From the NCBI RefSeq assembly GCF_037078405.1, contig NZ_JAYMGZ010000004.1, forward strand, positions 538,097 to 602,096: 64,000 bases of DNA, written 5' to 3'. Every line of letters begins with the position of its first letter. Within the stretch, counting starts at the first letter, position 1. Shown piece by piece: positions 35,066-42,596 of the stretch. The translations under genes were made by a program, and so were the position numbers. The stretch comes from Haloarcula sp. DT43. Its GTDB lineage: Archaea > Halobacteriota > Halobacteria > Halobacteriales > Haloarculaceae. The notes under the pieces are model-generated. The model did no database searches. It was not told the DNA's origin and worked only from the letters and a program-made list of their open reading frames with translations.

Positions 35066-36138
35066 GCACCGACCAACAGGACGACCAGCGCGAGGACGAC
35101 ACGCTGGTCGACGTCGCCGACGGCGTCGACCACCAGGTCGCCATGGTGATGGACCTGAACAAGTGCATCGGCTGCCAGACGTGTACCATCGCCTGCAAGA
35201 GCCTCTGGACGGAGGACGGCGGGTCGGAGTACATGTACTGGAACAACGTCGAGACCAAGCCCGGCGAGGGCTACCCGCGCGGCTGGGAGGACTCCGGCGG
35301 CGGCTGGGAGTCCGGCGAGCACTCCGACCGCTCGCCGGGCGAGATTCCCGCCGAGGAAGACTACGGGCGCGCCTGGGAGTTCAACCACAACGAAATCATG
35401 TACGAGGGCAGCGACGAGCCGCTCCGGCCCCGCGAGGGCGCGGAGTGGGGCCCCAACTGGGACGAGGACCAGGGGGCCGGCGAGTACCCCAACAGCTACT
35501 ACTTCTACCTCCCGCGCATCTGCAACCACTGCACCCACCCCTCGTGTGTTGAGGCCTGCCCGCGCTCGGCGCTGTACAAGCGCGAGGAGGACGGCATCGT
35601 CCTGGTCGACCAGGAGCGCTGTCGGGGCTACCGCTACTGCGTCGAGGGCTGTCCGTACAAGAAGGTGTACTACAACACCGTCTCGAAGAAGTCGGAGAAG
35701 TGCATCTTCTGTTACCCGCGCATCGAGGGCGAGGGCCCCGACGGGGAGACGTTCGCGCCGGCCTGCGCGGAGGAGTGTCCGCCACAGCTCCGGCTGGTCG
35801 GCTTCCTCGACGACGAAGAAGGTCCGATTCACAAGCTCGTCAACGAGTACGAAGTGGCGCTGCCGCTGCACCCGGAGTTCCGGACCCAGCCCAACGTCTA
35901 CTACATCCCGCCCTTTGCGCCCGGCCAGCACACGGAGGACGGCGAGACGGTCGACATCGACCGCATCCCGCGGCAGTACCTCCGGGAGCTGTTCGGCGAC
36001 GGCGTCGACGAGGCGCTGGACACCATCGAGCGCGAGCGCCAGCGGGCCCGCCAGGGCGAGGACAGCGAACTGATGGACCTGCTCCAGGATAAGAACCCGG
36101 CCAAACAGTACCGACTGGAGGTGTTCGACGATGACTGA
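35062..36138 (+). CDS. narH: Respiratory nitrate reductase iron-sulfur subunit NarH
   Basis: A 358-residue electron-transfer subunit. Four Cys clusters are visible: KCIGCQTCTIACK, ICNHCTHPSCVEACPR, RCRGYRYCVEGCPYKK and KCIFCYPR with a later CAEECPP. In the third group Tyr replaces the second Cys, as Trp does in E. coli NarH, giving the expected [3Fe-4S] cluster. It has no signal of its own and should be exported with NarG through the Tat system. It overlaps narG by 4 nt and the next gene by 8 nt. Confidence 0.96.
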   Translation: MSTDQQDDQREDDTLVDVADGVDHQVAMVMDLNKCIGCQTCTIACKSLWTEDGGSEYMYWNNVETKPGEGYPRGWEDSGGGWESGEHSDRSPGEIPAEEDYGRAWEFNHNEIMYEGSDEPLRPREGAEWGPNWDEDQGAGEYPNSYYFYLPRICNHCTHPSCVEACPRSALYKREEDGIVLVDQERCRGYRYCVEGCPYKKVYYNTVSKKSEKCIFCYPRIEGEGPDGETFAPACAEECPPQLRLVGFLDDEEGPIHKLVNEYEVALPLHPEFRTQPNVYYIPPFAPGQHTEDGETVDIDRIPRQYLRELFGDGVDEALDTIERERQRARQGEDSELMDLLQDKNPAKQYRLEVFDDD

Positions 36139-36964
36139 CCACCGACGCACGCTCGCACTCACGGCGGTGCTGTCGGCGCTGCTGGTCGTTTCGACGGTGG
36201 CCGCACCGATGGCCAGCGCCCGGCCGGCACACGAGATTCCGGTCGCAGAGGTAGCGGCGGCCGACCTCGCACAGCCGAACGCCGAGGGCTGGACGGCGGT
36301 CCCGGCCTCCGACGTGCCGCTTTCGAGCGCGCCGAGCAGCGTCCCCAACGCCGACGACACGTCCGTCGAGACGGTCGACGTGCAGGCGGCTCGCACCGAC
36401 CAGCGGCTGTACGTCCGCCTGCAGTGGCAGGACGCGACTCGGGACGTGAACGCGAACGGGACGCGGGCGTTCGCCGACGCGGTCGCGGTCCAGTTCCCGG
36501 CCAACACGAGTTCCCGGCCGCCGATAGCGATGGGCGGTCCGGACAACCGCGTCAACGTCTGGTACTGGAGCGGGGCGACCGGGACCCAGGAACTGCTGGC
36601 CGGCGGGGCCGGCTCGACCACGGCGTTCGAGAGCCCCACCGTGGCGGCGAACGCGAGCCACGCCGGCACCGGCGGCAACGCCACCTGGACGGTTGTCTAC
36701 TCGCGCCCGCTGGACGCGTCCGGCCAGAACCGGACCGACCTGCGGACCGACGGCGACCTCGACGTGGCCTTCGCCGTCTGGAACGGCTCCAACGCCGAGC
36801 GGTCCGGCCAGAAGGCGGTCAGCGAGTGGCACTACTACCCGTTCGGCGGCGGACCGCAGGGGCCGCCCTACGAGACGCTCCTGTGGACCGTCGCCGGGGT
36901 CGCCATCGTCGCCGTGGTCGGCGTCACGAGCTTCGGCATCTACCGCACGCGGGGGGTCGAGTGA
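36131..36964 (+). CDS. Haem-b subunit of ethylbenzene-dehydrogenase gamma type
   Basis: A 277-residue exported protein: signal peptide (LALTAVLSALLVVSTVAAPM), a beta-rich domain as in EbdC/DdhC/SerC gamma subunits, and a C-terminal membrane anchor (LLWTVAGVAIVAVVGVTSFG). Candidate axial haem ligands are Met134 (PIAMGGPDNR) and Lys228 (SGQKAVSEWH), the unusual Met/Lys pair of ethylbenzene dehydrogenase. It corresponds to orf7 of haloarchaeal nar operons. It could carry electrons to NarH from NarBC. It overlaps narH by 8 nt and narJ by 1 nt. Confidence 0.82.
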   Translation: MTDHRRTLALTAVLSALLVVSTVAAPMASARPAHEIPVAEVAAADLAQPNAEGWTAVPASDVPLSSAPSSVPNADDTSVETVDVQAARTDQRLYVRLQWQDATRDVNANGTRAFADAVAVQFPANTSSRPPIAMGGPDNRVNVWYWSGATGTQELLAGGAGSTTAFESPTVAANASHAGTGGNATWTVVYSRPLDASGQNRTDLRTDGDLDVAFAVWNGSNAERSGQKAVSEWHYYPFGGGPQGPPYETLLWTVAGVAIVAVVGVTSFGIYRTRGVE

Positions 36965-37644
36965 TGGCGACCACGCCGACTGACCCGATGGACGACGTAG
37001 ACGAGGACGCGGCCGCCCGCGGCGCGGTGTACGCGACGCTCTCGAAGGCGTTCGAGTACCCCGGGGAGTCGTTCCACGAGGCCGCCGCGAGCGGCTCGCT
37101 CGAAGCGGACCTCCGGGCCTGCCTCGACCGCACCGCACTGGACGTGGCCGTCCCGCCGCTCTCGACGGACGACGACTACGAGACGCTCGCGGCCCGCTAC
37201 AACGACATCTTCGAACTCGGTTACAGCGAGTACACCGACCGGACCGACGGCTCGCTGGAGGCGGAGGGACCGCCGGTCCCGCTGTACGAGTCGAAGTACC
37301 GGCCGGACCACTCCTGGAACGACGTGAACCTCGACCTCGCGCGGGCCTACAACCACTACGGCCTGGAAATCGACCAGGACGAGCGGGACAACCACGACGC
37401 CCTGACCTACGAACTGGAGTTCGCGGGCTACCTGGCCCGTCGAGAAGCCGCGGTCGGGAACGACGCCGCCACTGCCCGGCTGGACTTCCACGACCGCCAC
37501 CTCGGCCACGCGGCGGCCGGCGTCGCGGACCGGCTGGCCGAAGAGCCGGGGACCGACGTCTACGGTGGCTTCGGCGACCTGCTCGAAGCGTTCGTCCGGG
37601 CCGACCGAAACGACCTCGCGGACCGGCTGGAGGGCCAGCGATGA
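36964..37644 (+). CDS. narJ: NarJ/TorD-type molybdoenzyme chaperone
   Basis: A 226-residue all-helical chaperone of the TorD/DmsD/NarJ family: ATLSKAFEYPGESFHE near the start, YNDIFELGYSEYTDRTDGS, PPVPLYESKYR and the conserved DHLGH-like HDRHLGHAAAGVADRL. It should insert the molybdenum cofactor into NarG and guard its Tat export. It overlaps both neighbours. Confidence 0.92.
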   Translation: MATTPTDPMDDVDEDAAARGAVYATLSKAFEYPGESFHEAAASGSLEADLRACLDRTALDVAVPPLSTDDDYETLAARYNDIFELGYSEYTDRTDGSLEAEGPPVPLYESKYRPDHSWNDVNLDLARAYNHYGLEIDQDERDNHDALTYELEFAGYLARREAAVGNDAATARLDFHDRHLGHAAAGVADRLAEEPGTDVYGGFGDLLEAFVRADRNDLADRLEGQR

Positions 37645-38492
37645 CAGCCACGTTCCAGCAGCGAGTCCGGCCGCTGCTACTCGGCGGGCGTCGCTCGCTC
37701 GCGGACCTCGCGGTCGGTGCGGCGGCCGTCGCGGTGGCCGCCCGCTACCTCGCCGTCGTGTTCGTCAACGCGCCGGGGTACGGGGCCCCAGTCGCGCCTG
37801 GCCCGGTAACGGTCGCGTCCACGGCCGTCGTCGCCGCTGCGGCAATCGCCGTCGCCGTCACCGACGCCGACCCGCTGACCGGCGTTGGCCTCCTGTTCGT
37901 CGGCGTGTTCGGCCTGCTGTCGCTGGTCAGTCGCGCGGCGGCGCTGCCGGCGGCCGCCGCGGTCGTCCTCGGGACAGCGACGGTCGTGGCCGCCTCGGGC
38001 CGACGGCTGAACCCCGTCTCGGCGGCCGCAACCGCCCTGCTCGTCGCGGCACTGAGCATCGGGCTGGCGAGCGGCGTCGGCGGCTGGACGGGGCTCCGGT
38101 CGGTTGCCTCGACCGTCGCGCTGCTCGGGGTCGCGGCGACCCCCGCGTTCGCGGCGACGGGCTGGCCGTCGCTGTCGACGGCAGACTGGGGCGCGGTAAT
38201 CGGCGGCGTCGCGGCCTTCGCCGTCGTCCTCGCGGTCGGTCGGACCGTCCCGTTCGTCGCCGGCGCGGTCACGCTCACCGGCAGCGGCGTCGTCGGGACG
38301 AGCCTCCCGGTCGTGGCACTGGCCGTCGCTGGCGCGGTGACGACGGCCAGCGCCGCCGTGCGGACCGGCCGCTGGACGCTGCTGGCCGGCGTCGCGCTGG
38401 TCACGTTCGCCGGCGTCCCGGCCTCGCTCCCGCGCGCGCTCCCGTTCGCGCTTGGGGTCGCCGCGCTCACCGTACGGGAGGGCCAACCATGA
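37641..38492 (+). CDS. Polytopic membrane protein of the nar operon
   Basis: A 283-residue Ala/Val-rich protein with about eight to ten hydrophobic segments and few polar residues. Membrane segments begin near residue 21 (LADLAVGAAAVAVAARYLAV). I recognise no family motif. It overlaps narJ and the HEAT-repeat gene by 4 nt each, so it is translated as part of the nar operon. Nitrate/nitrite transport or membrane anchoring is possible, but there is no transporter signature such as MFS NarK. Confidence 0.75.
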   Translation: MTATFQQRVRPLLLGGRRSLADLAVGAAAVAVAARYLAVVFVNAPGYGAPVAPGPVTVASTAVVAAAAIAVAVTDADPLTGVGLLFVGVFGLLSLVSRAAALPAAAAVVLGTATVVAASGRRLNPVSAAATALLVAALSIGLASGVGGWTGLRSVASTVALLGVAATPAFAATGWPSLSTADWGAVIGGVAAFAVVLAVGRTVPFVAGAVTLTGSGVVGTSLPVVALAVAGAVTTASAAVRTGRWTLLAGVALVTFAGVPASLPRALPFALGVAALTVREGQP

Positions 38493-39340
38493 CCGGGTGT
38501 CACGATGACGACGAGTTCGAGAAGCACCTCGAAGCGGACCCGGACCCGCAGCTGGACCCGGAGCGCAGTCCGGGCCTGCACGCCGACATCGAGGCGCTGG
38601 AAGACATCGAGGTGAGCCGCGAGGACGTGACCATCGGGGAGGCGACGCCGGAGGAACTGGCCGCGAGCGACACCGAACCGGTCGAAGACGACGAGGTAGC
38701 GTCGCTGCTGGCGGACGCGGCGGACGGGTCGAAGACCGACCGTCGGCGCGCCGTCCTCGCGCTGAAGGACCGGGGCACCTCAGACGCGGTCGTGAGCGGG
38801 CTCGCGCAGGCCGCGACGACCGACGAGGACGCCGACGTGCGCCAGTTCGCCGTCGAGGCGCTGACCGCCCACGGCGGCGAGCGGGCGGCCGCCGTCGCCG
38901 TCGAACTCCTCGACGACCCCGACCCGTGGGTCCGCGCGGAGGCCGTCGTCGCGCTGGACAATGTCGACCGCGAGGCCCACGAGGTCGACATCGCGGCCGC
39001 GCTGGACGACGACCACCACGCCGTGCGGCGTAACGCCGCCATCTCGCTGTTCAAGCTCCGGGGCGAGGAGATGGCCGACACGCTACTGGAACAGAGCCGC
39101 GACGACAGCGAGCGGGTCCGCGAGTGGGCCGCCCACATGCTCGGCGGCGTCGACGAGGACCGCGCCCGCGAGCGGCTGCGCGAACTCACCGACGACCCCG
39201 CCACCGTGGTCAGACAGACCGCAGAGCGCTCGCTGGAGGTCGACCCTGGGACCTTCCGGCGGCAGTTCGGCGGTGCGCTCGAGAACGACGCCCGGCTCCT
39301 GCCCGGCGAAGACCGACTCAACCGGATGCCCGACCTCTGA
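38489..39340 (+). CDS. HEAT-repeat protein of the nar operon
   Basis: A 283-residue acidic soluble protein. After an N-terminal disordered acidic region (about 1-65), residues about 70-255 are HEAT-like repeats: RRRAVLALKDRG, VRQFAVEALTAHG, VRAEAVVALDNVD, VRRNAAISLFKLRG, VREWAAHMLGG and VRQTAERSLEV, at about 31-residue spacing. Such PBS-lyase-type HEAT proteins act as scaffolds. A starting CHDDDEFEKHL is conserved-looking. It overlaps the membrane protein gene and lies 2 nt before the Mrp gene. Confidence 0.88.
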   Translation: MTGCHDDDEFEKHLEADPDPQLDPERSPGLHADIEALEDIEVSREDVTIGEATPEELAASDTEPVEDDEVASLLADAADGSKTDRRRAVLALKDRGTSDAVVSGLAQAATTDEDADVRQFAVEALTAHGGERAAAVAVELLDDPDPWVRAEAVVALDNVDREAHEVDIAAALDDDHHAVRRNAAISLFKLRGEEMADTLLEQSRDDSERVREWAAHMLGGVDEDRARERLRELTDDPATVVRQTAERSLEVDPGTFRRQFGGALENDARLLPGEDRLNRMPDL

Positions 39341-39342
39341 CG

Positions 39343-40590
39343 ATGACTGATGGAACGCCCACGACGCTGACCGACCGCATCGAGGCCGCACTGCGAGACG
39401 TGCGCGACCCGAACGCAGACCTCTCCGTGTTCGACGCGGGATTCGTCGACGACATCGCCGTCGACGGCGGCGAGGTGACGATAGAGGCCGACCTGACGGC
39501 GCTGGACGGGGGGACGAGCACGCAGGTCGTCCAAGCGATGCTCCGCACTGTCGACGACGTGGACGGCGTCGAGAGCGTCCACGTCGAGCGGACCACGCCG
39601 TCGAGCGAGGGCCAGGGCGGCGTCGAGTCGTTCGACCGCGTCGTCGCCGTCGCCAGCGCGAAGGGCGGCGTCGGCAAGTCGACAGTGGCGACCCACCTCG
39701 CCTGCGCGCTGGCCGCCGACGGCGACGTGGCGCTGTTCGACGCCGACATCCACGGCCCGAACGTGCCCGAACTGCTGGACGTGAGCGGGCCGGTCCACTC
39801 AAGCGAGGAGGGGGACCCGCTCCCGGTGCGAGCGGGTTCGATGGACGTGATGAGCGTCGGCCTGATGGAGTCCGGCGCGCCGCTGGCCTGGCGCGGGGCG
39901 ATGGCCCACGACGCGCTCTCGGACCTCTTCGAGAACACCGCCTGGCGCACCGACGGGACGCTGGTGCTCGACCTCCCGCCGGGGACCGGCGACGTGGTCC
40001 TGACGACGCTCCAGGAGGTGCCGGTCGACGGCGTGGTCGTCGTGACGACGCCGTTCCACGCCAGCGTCAGCGACACCAGCCGCACCGTCGAGCTGTTCCG
40101 CGACAACGACGTCCCGGTGCTCGGGACCGTCGTCAACATGGCCGAGTACGTCTGTGACTGCTGTGGGGAGCCGAACGACCTGTTCGCCGGCGACGCGCTC
40201 GCCGACCTCGACGCCGACGTGCTCGCCGAACTCCCGTTCAGCCACGACCTCCAGGGGACGCCCGCGCCCGGCGACGTGCCCGACGCGGTCGACGACCTCG
40301 GCGCGGCGGTCGAGGACGCGCTCGATACTGCGGGCGAGGTGGCGGTCGCCGACGACCCCGACGCGGTCGACATCCGCGACCTGCCGCCCCAGGAACGGAA
40401 GGACCGGGTCCGCGAGCGCTTTACCGCCCTCGACAGCGGCGAGCGGTTCGTCCTCGTCAGCGACCGCGACCCGACGCCCGTCGGGAGCTTCCTCGGTCGC
40501 CTCGCCGAGGCCCCGCGGGAGGCGTTCGACCCGTTCGACGTCCGGCGAGCGACGCCGAGCGACTGGGTGCTGGAGACGGAGAAACCCTGA
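39343..40590 (+). CDS. Mrp/NBP35-type Fe-S carrier ATPase with DUF2249 tail
   Basis: A 415-residue three-part protein. Residues about 1-85 resemble the MIP18/DUF59 domain (LTDRIEAALRDVRDPNADLS). Residues about 98-325 are an Mrp/ApbC P-loop ATPase (VAVASAKGGVGKSTVATHLA deviant Walker A, LFDADIHGPNVPEL, LVLDLPPGTGD) with the CxxC-type YVCDCCGEPN of Fe-S carriers. Residues about 345-415 match DUF2249 (FTALDSGERFVLVSDRDP). It closes the nar operon, 2 nt after the HEAT gene, and may deliver Fe-S clusters to NarB/NarG/NarH; this is inferred. Confidence 0.9.
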   Translation: MTDGTPTTLTDRIEAALRDVRDPNADLSVFDAGFVDDIAVDGGEVTIEADLTALDGGTSTQVVQAMLRTVDDVDGVESVHVERTTPSSEGQGGVESFDRVVAVASAKGGVGKSTVATHLACALAADGDVALFDADIHGPNVPELLDVSGPVHSSEEGDPLPVRAGSMDVMSVGLMESGAPLAWRGAMAHDALSDLFENTAWRTDGTLVLDLPPGTGDVVLTTLQEVPVDGVVVVTTPFHASVSDTSRTVELFRDNDVPVLGTVVNMAEYVCDCCGEPNDLFAGDALADLDADVLAELPFSHDLQGTPAPGDVPDAVDDLGAAVEDALDTAGEVAVADDPDAVDIRDLPPQERKDRVRERFTALDSGERFVLVSDRDPTPVGSFLGRLAEAPREAFDPFDVRRATPSDWVLETEKP

Positions 40591-40599
40591 CAGCGCACT

Positions 40600-40609
40600 G
40601 GTCGCGACC
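40600..40609. repeat. Palindrome after the nar operon
   Basis: GGTCGCGACC lies 10 nt after the last nar operon stop, followed by further GC-rich inverted sequence. It could contribute to transcript ending, but there is no T-tract. Confidence 0.2.
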
Positions 40610-40698
40610 GGGCGCACGGCTGACCGGTCGCGCCCTCCACTGCCGTCCAGCCGTGTCGAACGCTACCACACTGCCCCCGGCGCGGCCGTTGGAAAGGG

Positions 40699-40705
40699 AT
40701 AATTA
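40699..40705 (+). promoter_or_regulatory. TATA box ahead of the TRIC mini-ORF
   Basis: ATAATTA is centred exactly 27 nt upstream of an ATG at 40729 and about 115 nt upstream of the channel gene. Confidence 0.55.
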
Positions 40706-40728
40706 CCGCCGTCCGTAGCGATACGGTA

Positions 40729-40824
40729 ATGGCAGGGACGGGCGGCAGCGACGTGCCGGACCGGGGAAGCCCGAACCGACTGAGCGGGCGGCGGGGACGG
40801 ACCGGCGGTGACCGGCGTGACTGA
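40729..40824 (+). CDS. Leaderless 31-codon mini-ORF ahead of the TRIC gene
   Basis: The ATG at 40729 sits at the predicted transcription start. The frame encodes 31 polar, basic residues (MAGTGGSDVPDRGSPNRLSG and a tail rich in Arg/Gly) and stops at 40822-40824, overlapping the GTG start of the channel gene by 8 nt (GTGACTGA, closely like the ATGACTGA overlap of narH with its neighbour). No domain is seen. Translation is inferred from position. Confidence 0.42.
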   Translation: MAGTGGSDVPDRGSPNRLSGRRGRTGGDRRD

Positions 40825-41449
40825 CGCGTTCGCGCTGATGAACGCGGTCGGACTTGTCGGCTTCGCGTTCGTGGGCGCGGCAAAGGCCATCGAGGAGCGC
40901 TACGACGTGTTCGGCGTCACGGTCGTCGGCGTGATGACGGCGCTGGGCGGCGGGACGACCCGAGACCTGCTGTTGAACAGGGTCCCGAACTCGCTGCAGT
41001 CCCCCGGCGAGGTCGGCCTCTCGCTGCTTGGCGTCGGCGCGGCCGTCGTGTTCGTCCACTCCCTCGACGACGGCCACCAGCACCCGGTCGTCCTGACGGC
41101 CGACGCCATCGGGCTGGCGGCCTTCTCGACCACCGGCGCGCTGCTGGCCCACCGGACCGGTCTCCCGGTGTTCGCCGTCGTCGCGCTGGCGACGGTCAAC
41201 GCGGCCGGCGGCGGCGCGATATCGGACCTCCTGCTGGGTCGGACGCCGTTTATCCTCCGCGACGACTTCTACGCGTCCTGTGCCGTCATCGGCGGCCTCA
41301 CCTTCTGGGCGTTAGCGGGGATGGACCTGGCGCTCGGGGCGGCATCGGGCGGGTGCGCGCTCGCGGTGCTGTCGGCGCGCGGGCTCGGCGTCGGCCGCGG
41401 GTGGTCGCTCCCGACGGTCCGGGCGCGGGAGCGACACGACACGCGGTAG
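40817..41449 (+). CDS. TRIC-type cation channel (UPF0126)
   Basis: A 210-residue membrane protein with two repeats of three segments, as in prokaryotic TRIC channels. The family motif appears twice: GVMTALGGGTTRDLLLNRVP and TVNAAGGGAISDLLLGRTP, each with the Gly-rich kink of the pore helix, and KAIEERYDVFGV is typical of repeat one. It likely conducts monovalent cations. I chose the GTG at 40817 (VTDAFALMNAVG) from family length; GTG 40808 or ATG 40838 are alternatives. Confidence 0.88.
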   Translation: MTDAFALMNAVGLVGFAFVGAAKAIEERYDVFGVTVVGVMTALGGGTTRDLLLNRVPNSLQSPGEVGLSLLGVGAAVVFVHSLDDGHQHPVVLTADAIGLAAFSTTGALLAHRTGLPVFAVVALATVNAAGGGAISDLLLGRTPFILRDDFYASCAVIGGLTFWALAGMDLALGAASGGCALAVLSARGLGVGRGWSLPTVRARERHDTR

Positions 41450-41451
41450 CG

Positions 41452-42489
41452 CTAGTCGTCCTCCGGCCACCACCGGAGCGTGAGCGCGACCGACCGGTCG
41501 AGTCCGAACACGTCCGACGAGCGGTCGACGGTCGCGGTCTCGGGACAGTCGAGTTCGGTCCGTTCGGTCCCGACCTCGACGGTTATCGTCCCGCTCCCGC
41601 GCTGCAGACGGTCGCCGAGCGCGTCCAGGTCAGCGAGCAGGTCGTCTCGGGCCATCGCCGTCTCCCGCTCGGTGTTCTGCTGGGCCACGCCGCCGACGAC
41701 CGGCGCGATGTCCACGTCCTCGGAGCGGTTCGAGAGGACGGCGTTGACGGCCGCGCCGAGCAGGACAATCAGGCCGATGACGTACAGCCACGAGAGCAAG
41801 ACGAGGATGCTGGCGATGAGGTTCCCGCCCGTCGAGCCGGATTTGAACGCCGTGAACAGGACCTGCGCGACCGTGAGTCCGACGGCGGCGAAGGCGACGC
41901 CGGGGACCACCTCCAGCGGTTCGACGTCGGTGTCCGGGAAGACGTAGTACATCGGGTAGAAGACGACGAAGAGGCCGGCGGCACGGACAAACCCGCCGAC
42001 GACCGCCCACGCCGGCCCGCTCCCGCCGTCGGGCACGGCGTTACCGAGCGCGCTGGCGCTGAGTATCGCCACGGCGACGGTCACGAGCAGGAGCAGGCCG
42101 TCGCGGAGCTGGTCGAGGAACGTGTTCGACGCGCCCGTCTCGTAGATGTCCGAGAAGGCCGTGTCCAGCCCGCGGAAGATGCGCAGCGACCCCCAGAAGA
42201 GAAAGCCCACGCCCAGAAGCGACACGGACGCGTCGGCCTCGCTGAGCCCCTGCTGGATGACGCCGCTTGCCTGGGCCGTCAGGACGGCTTCCATGATATT
42301 GACGATAGAGGTGCTGAGCGCGACGTTCTCCGTCCGCTGGACGAAGGTCAACACCAGCAACAACAGCGGGAGAATCGACAGGAACGCGTGGTAGGCTATC
42401 GAGCCAGCCATGAACGTGAGCCGTTCCGCCCTGACTTCGTGAACGAGGGCCCGCAGGACTTCCTCCGTGCGGGCGCGGCTGAAACGCAT
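41452..42489 (-). CDS. YihY/BrkB family membrane protein
   Basis: A 345-residue protein with about six membrane segments between residues 25 and 275: FMAGSIAYHAFLSILPLLLL, LGVGFLFWGSLRIFRGLDTA, FLDQLRDGLLLLVTVAVAIL and ASILVLLSWLYVIGLIVLLG. This is the YihY/BrkB (formerly ribonuclease BN) family, whose role is unsettled. The C-terminal 80 residues are cytoplasmic and acidic. GTCTATTTGCG (42511-42521) lies 27 nt upstream of the ATG. It converges on the TRIC gene and is divergent from the VWA/MoxR operon. Confidence 0.9.
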   Translation of the reverse strand: MRFSRARTEEVLRALVHEVRAERLTFMAGSIAYHAFLSILPLLLLVLTFVQRTENVALSTSIVNIMEAVLTAQASGVIQQGLSEADASVSLLGVGFLFWGSLRIFRGLDTAFSDIYETGASNTFLDQLRDGLLLLVTVAVAILSASALGNAVPDGGSGPAWAVVGGFVRAAGLFVVFYPMYYVFPDTDVEPLEVVPGVAFAAVGLTVAQVLFTAFKSGSTGGNLIASILVLLSWLYVIGLIVLLGAAVNAVLSNRSEDVDIAPVVGGVAQQNTERETAMARDDLLADLDALGDRLQRGSGTITVEVGTERTELDCPETATVDRSSDVFGLDRSVALTLRWWPEDD

Positions 42490-42510
42490 ACCGACCGTTC
42501 GACGCCGGGA

Positions 42511-42521
42511 CGCAAATAGAC
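42511..42521 (-). promoter_or_regulatory. TATA-like element of the YihY gene
   Basis: The minus strand reads GTCTATTTGCG, centred 27 nt upstream of the ATG at 42489. Confidence 0.4.
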
Positions 42522-42562
42522 GGCGTCGTCGGGCACCCGCGGGGGCGTGTCACCAGAGTCAC

Positions 42563-42569
42563 AAGATAA
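42563..42569 (+). promoter_or_regulatory. TATA box of the VWA/MoxR operon
   Basis: AGATAAAT is centred about 31 nt upstream of the ATG at 42597, the first gene of a six-gene overlapping operon. Confidence 0.5.
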
Positions 42570-42596
42570 ATGCCGCCTCCGCCTGAAACACAGGTA

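Noticed and set aside
40591..40680. Possible terminator after the nar operon
   Set aside because: Inverted GC-rich repeats are present but there is no T-tract as expected for an archaeal terminator.
41353..42519. 388-codon plus-strand frame across the YihY gene
   Set aside because: Antisense of a clear membrane protein; its sequence is charged low-complexity with no start signal.
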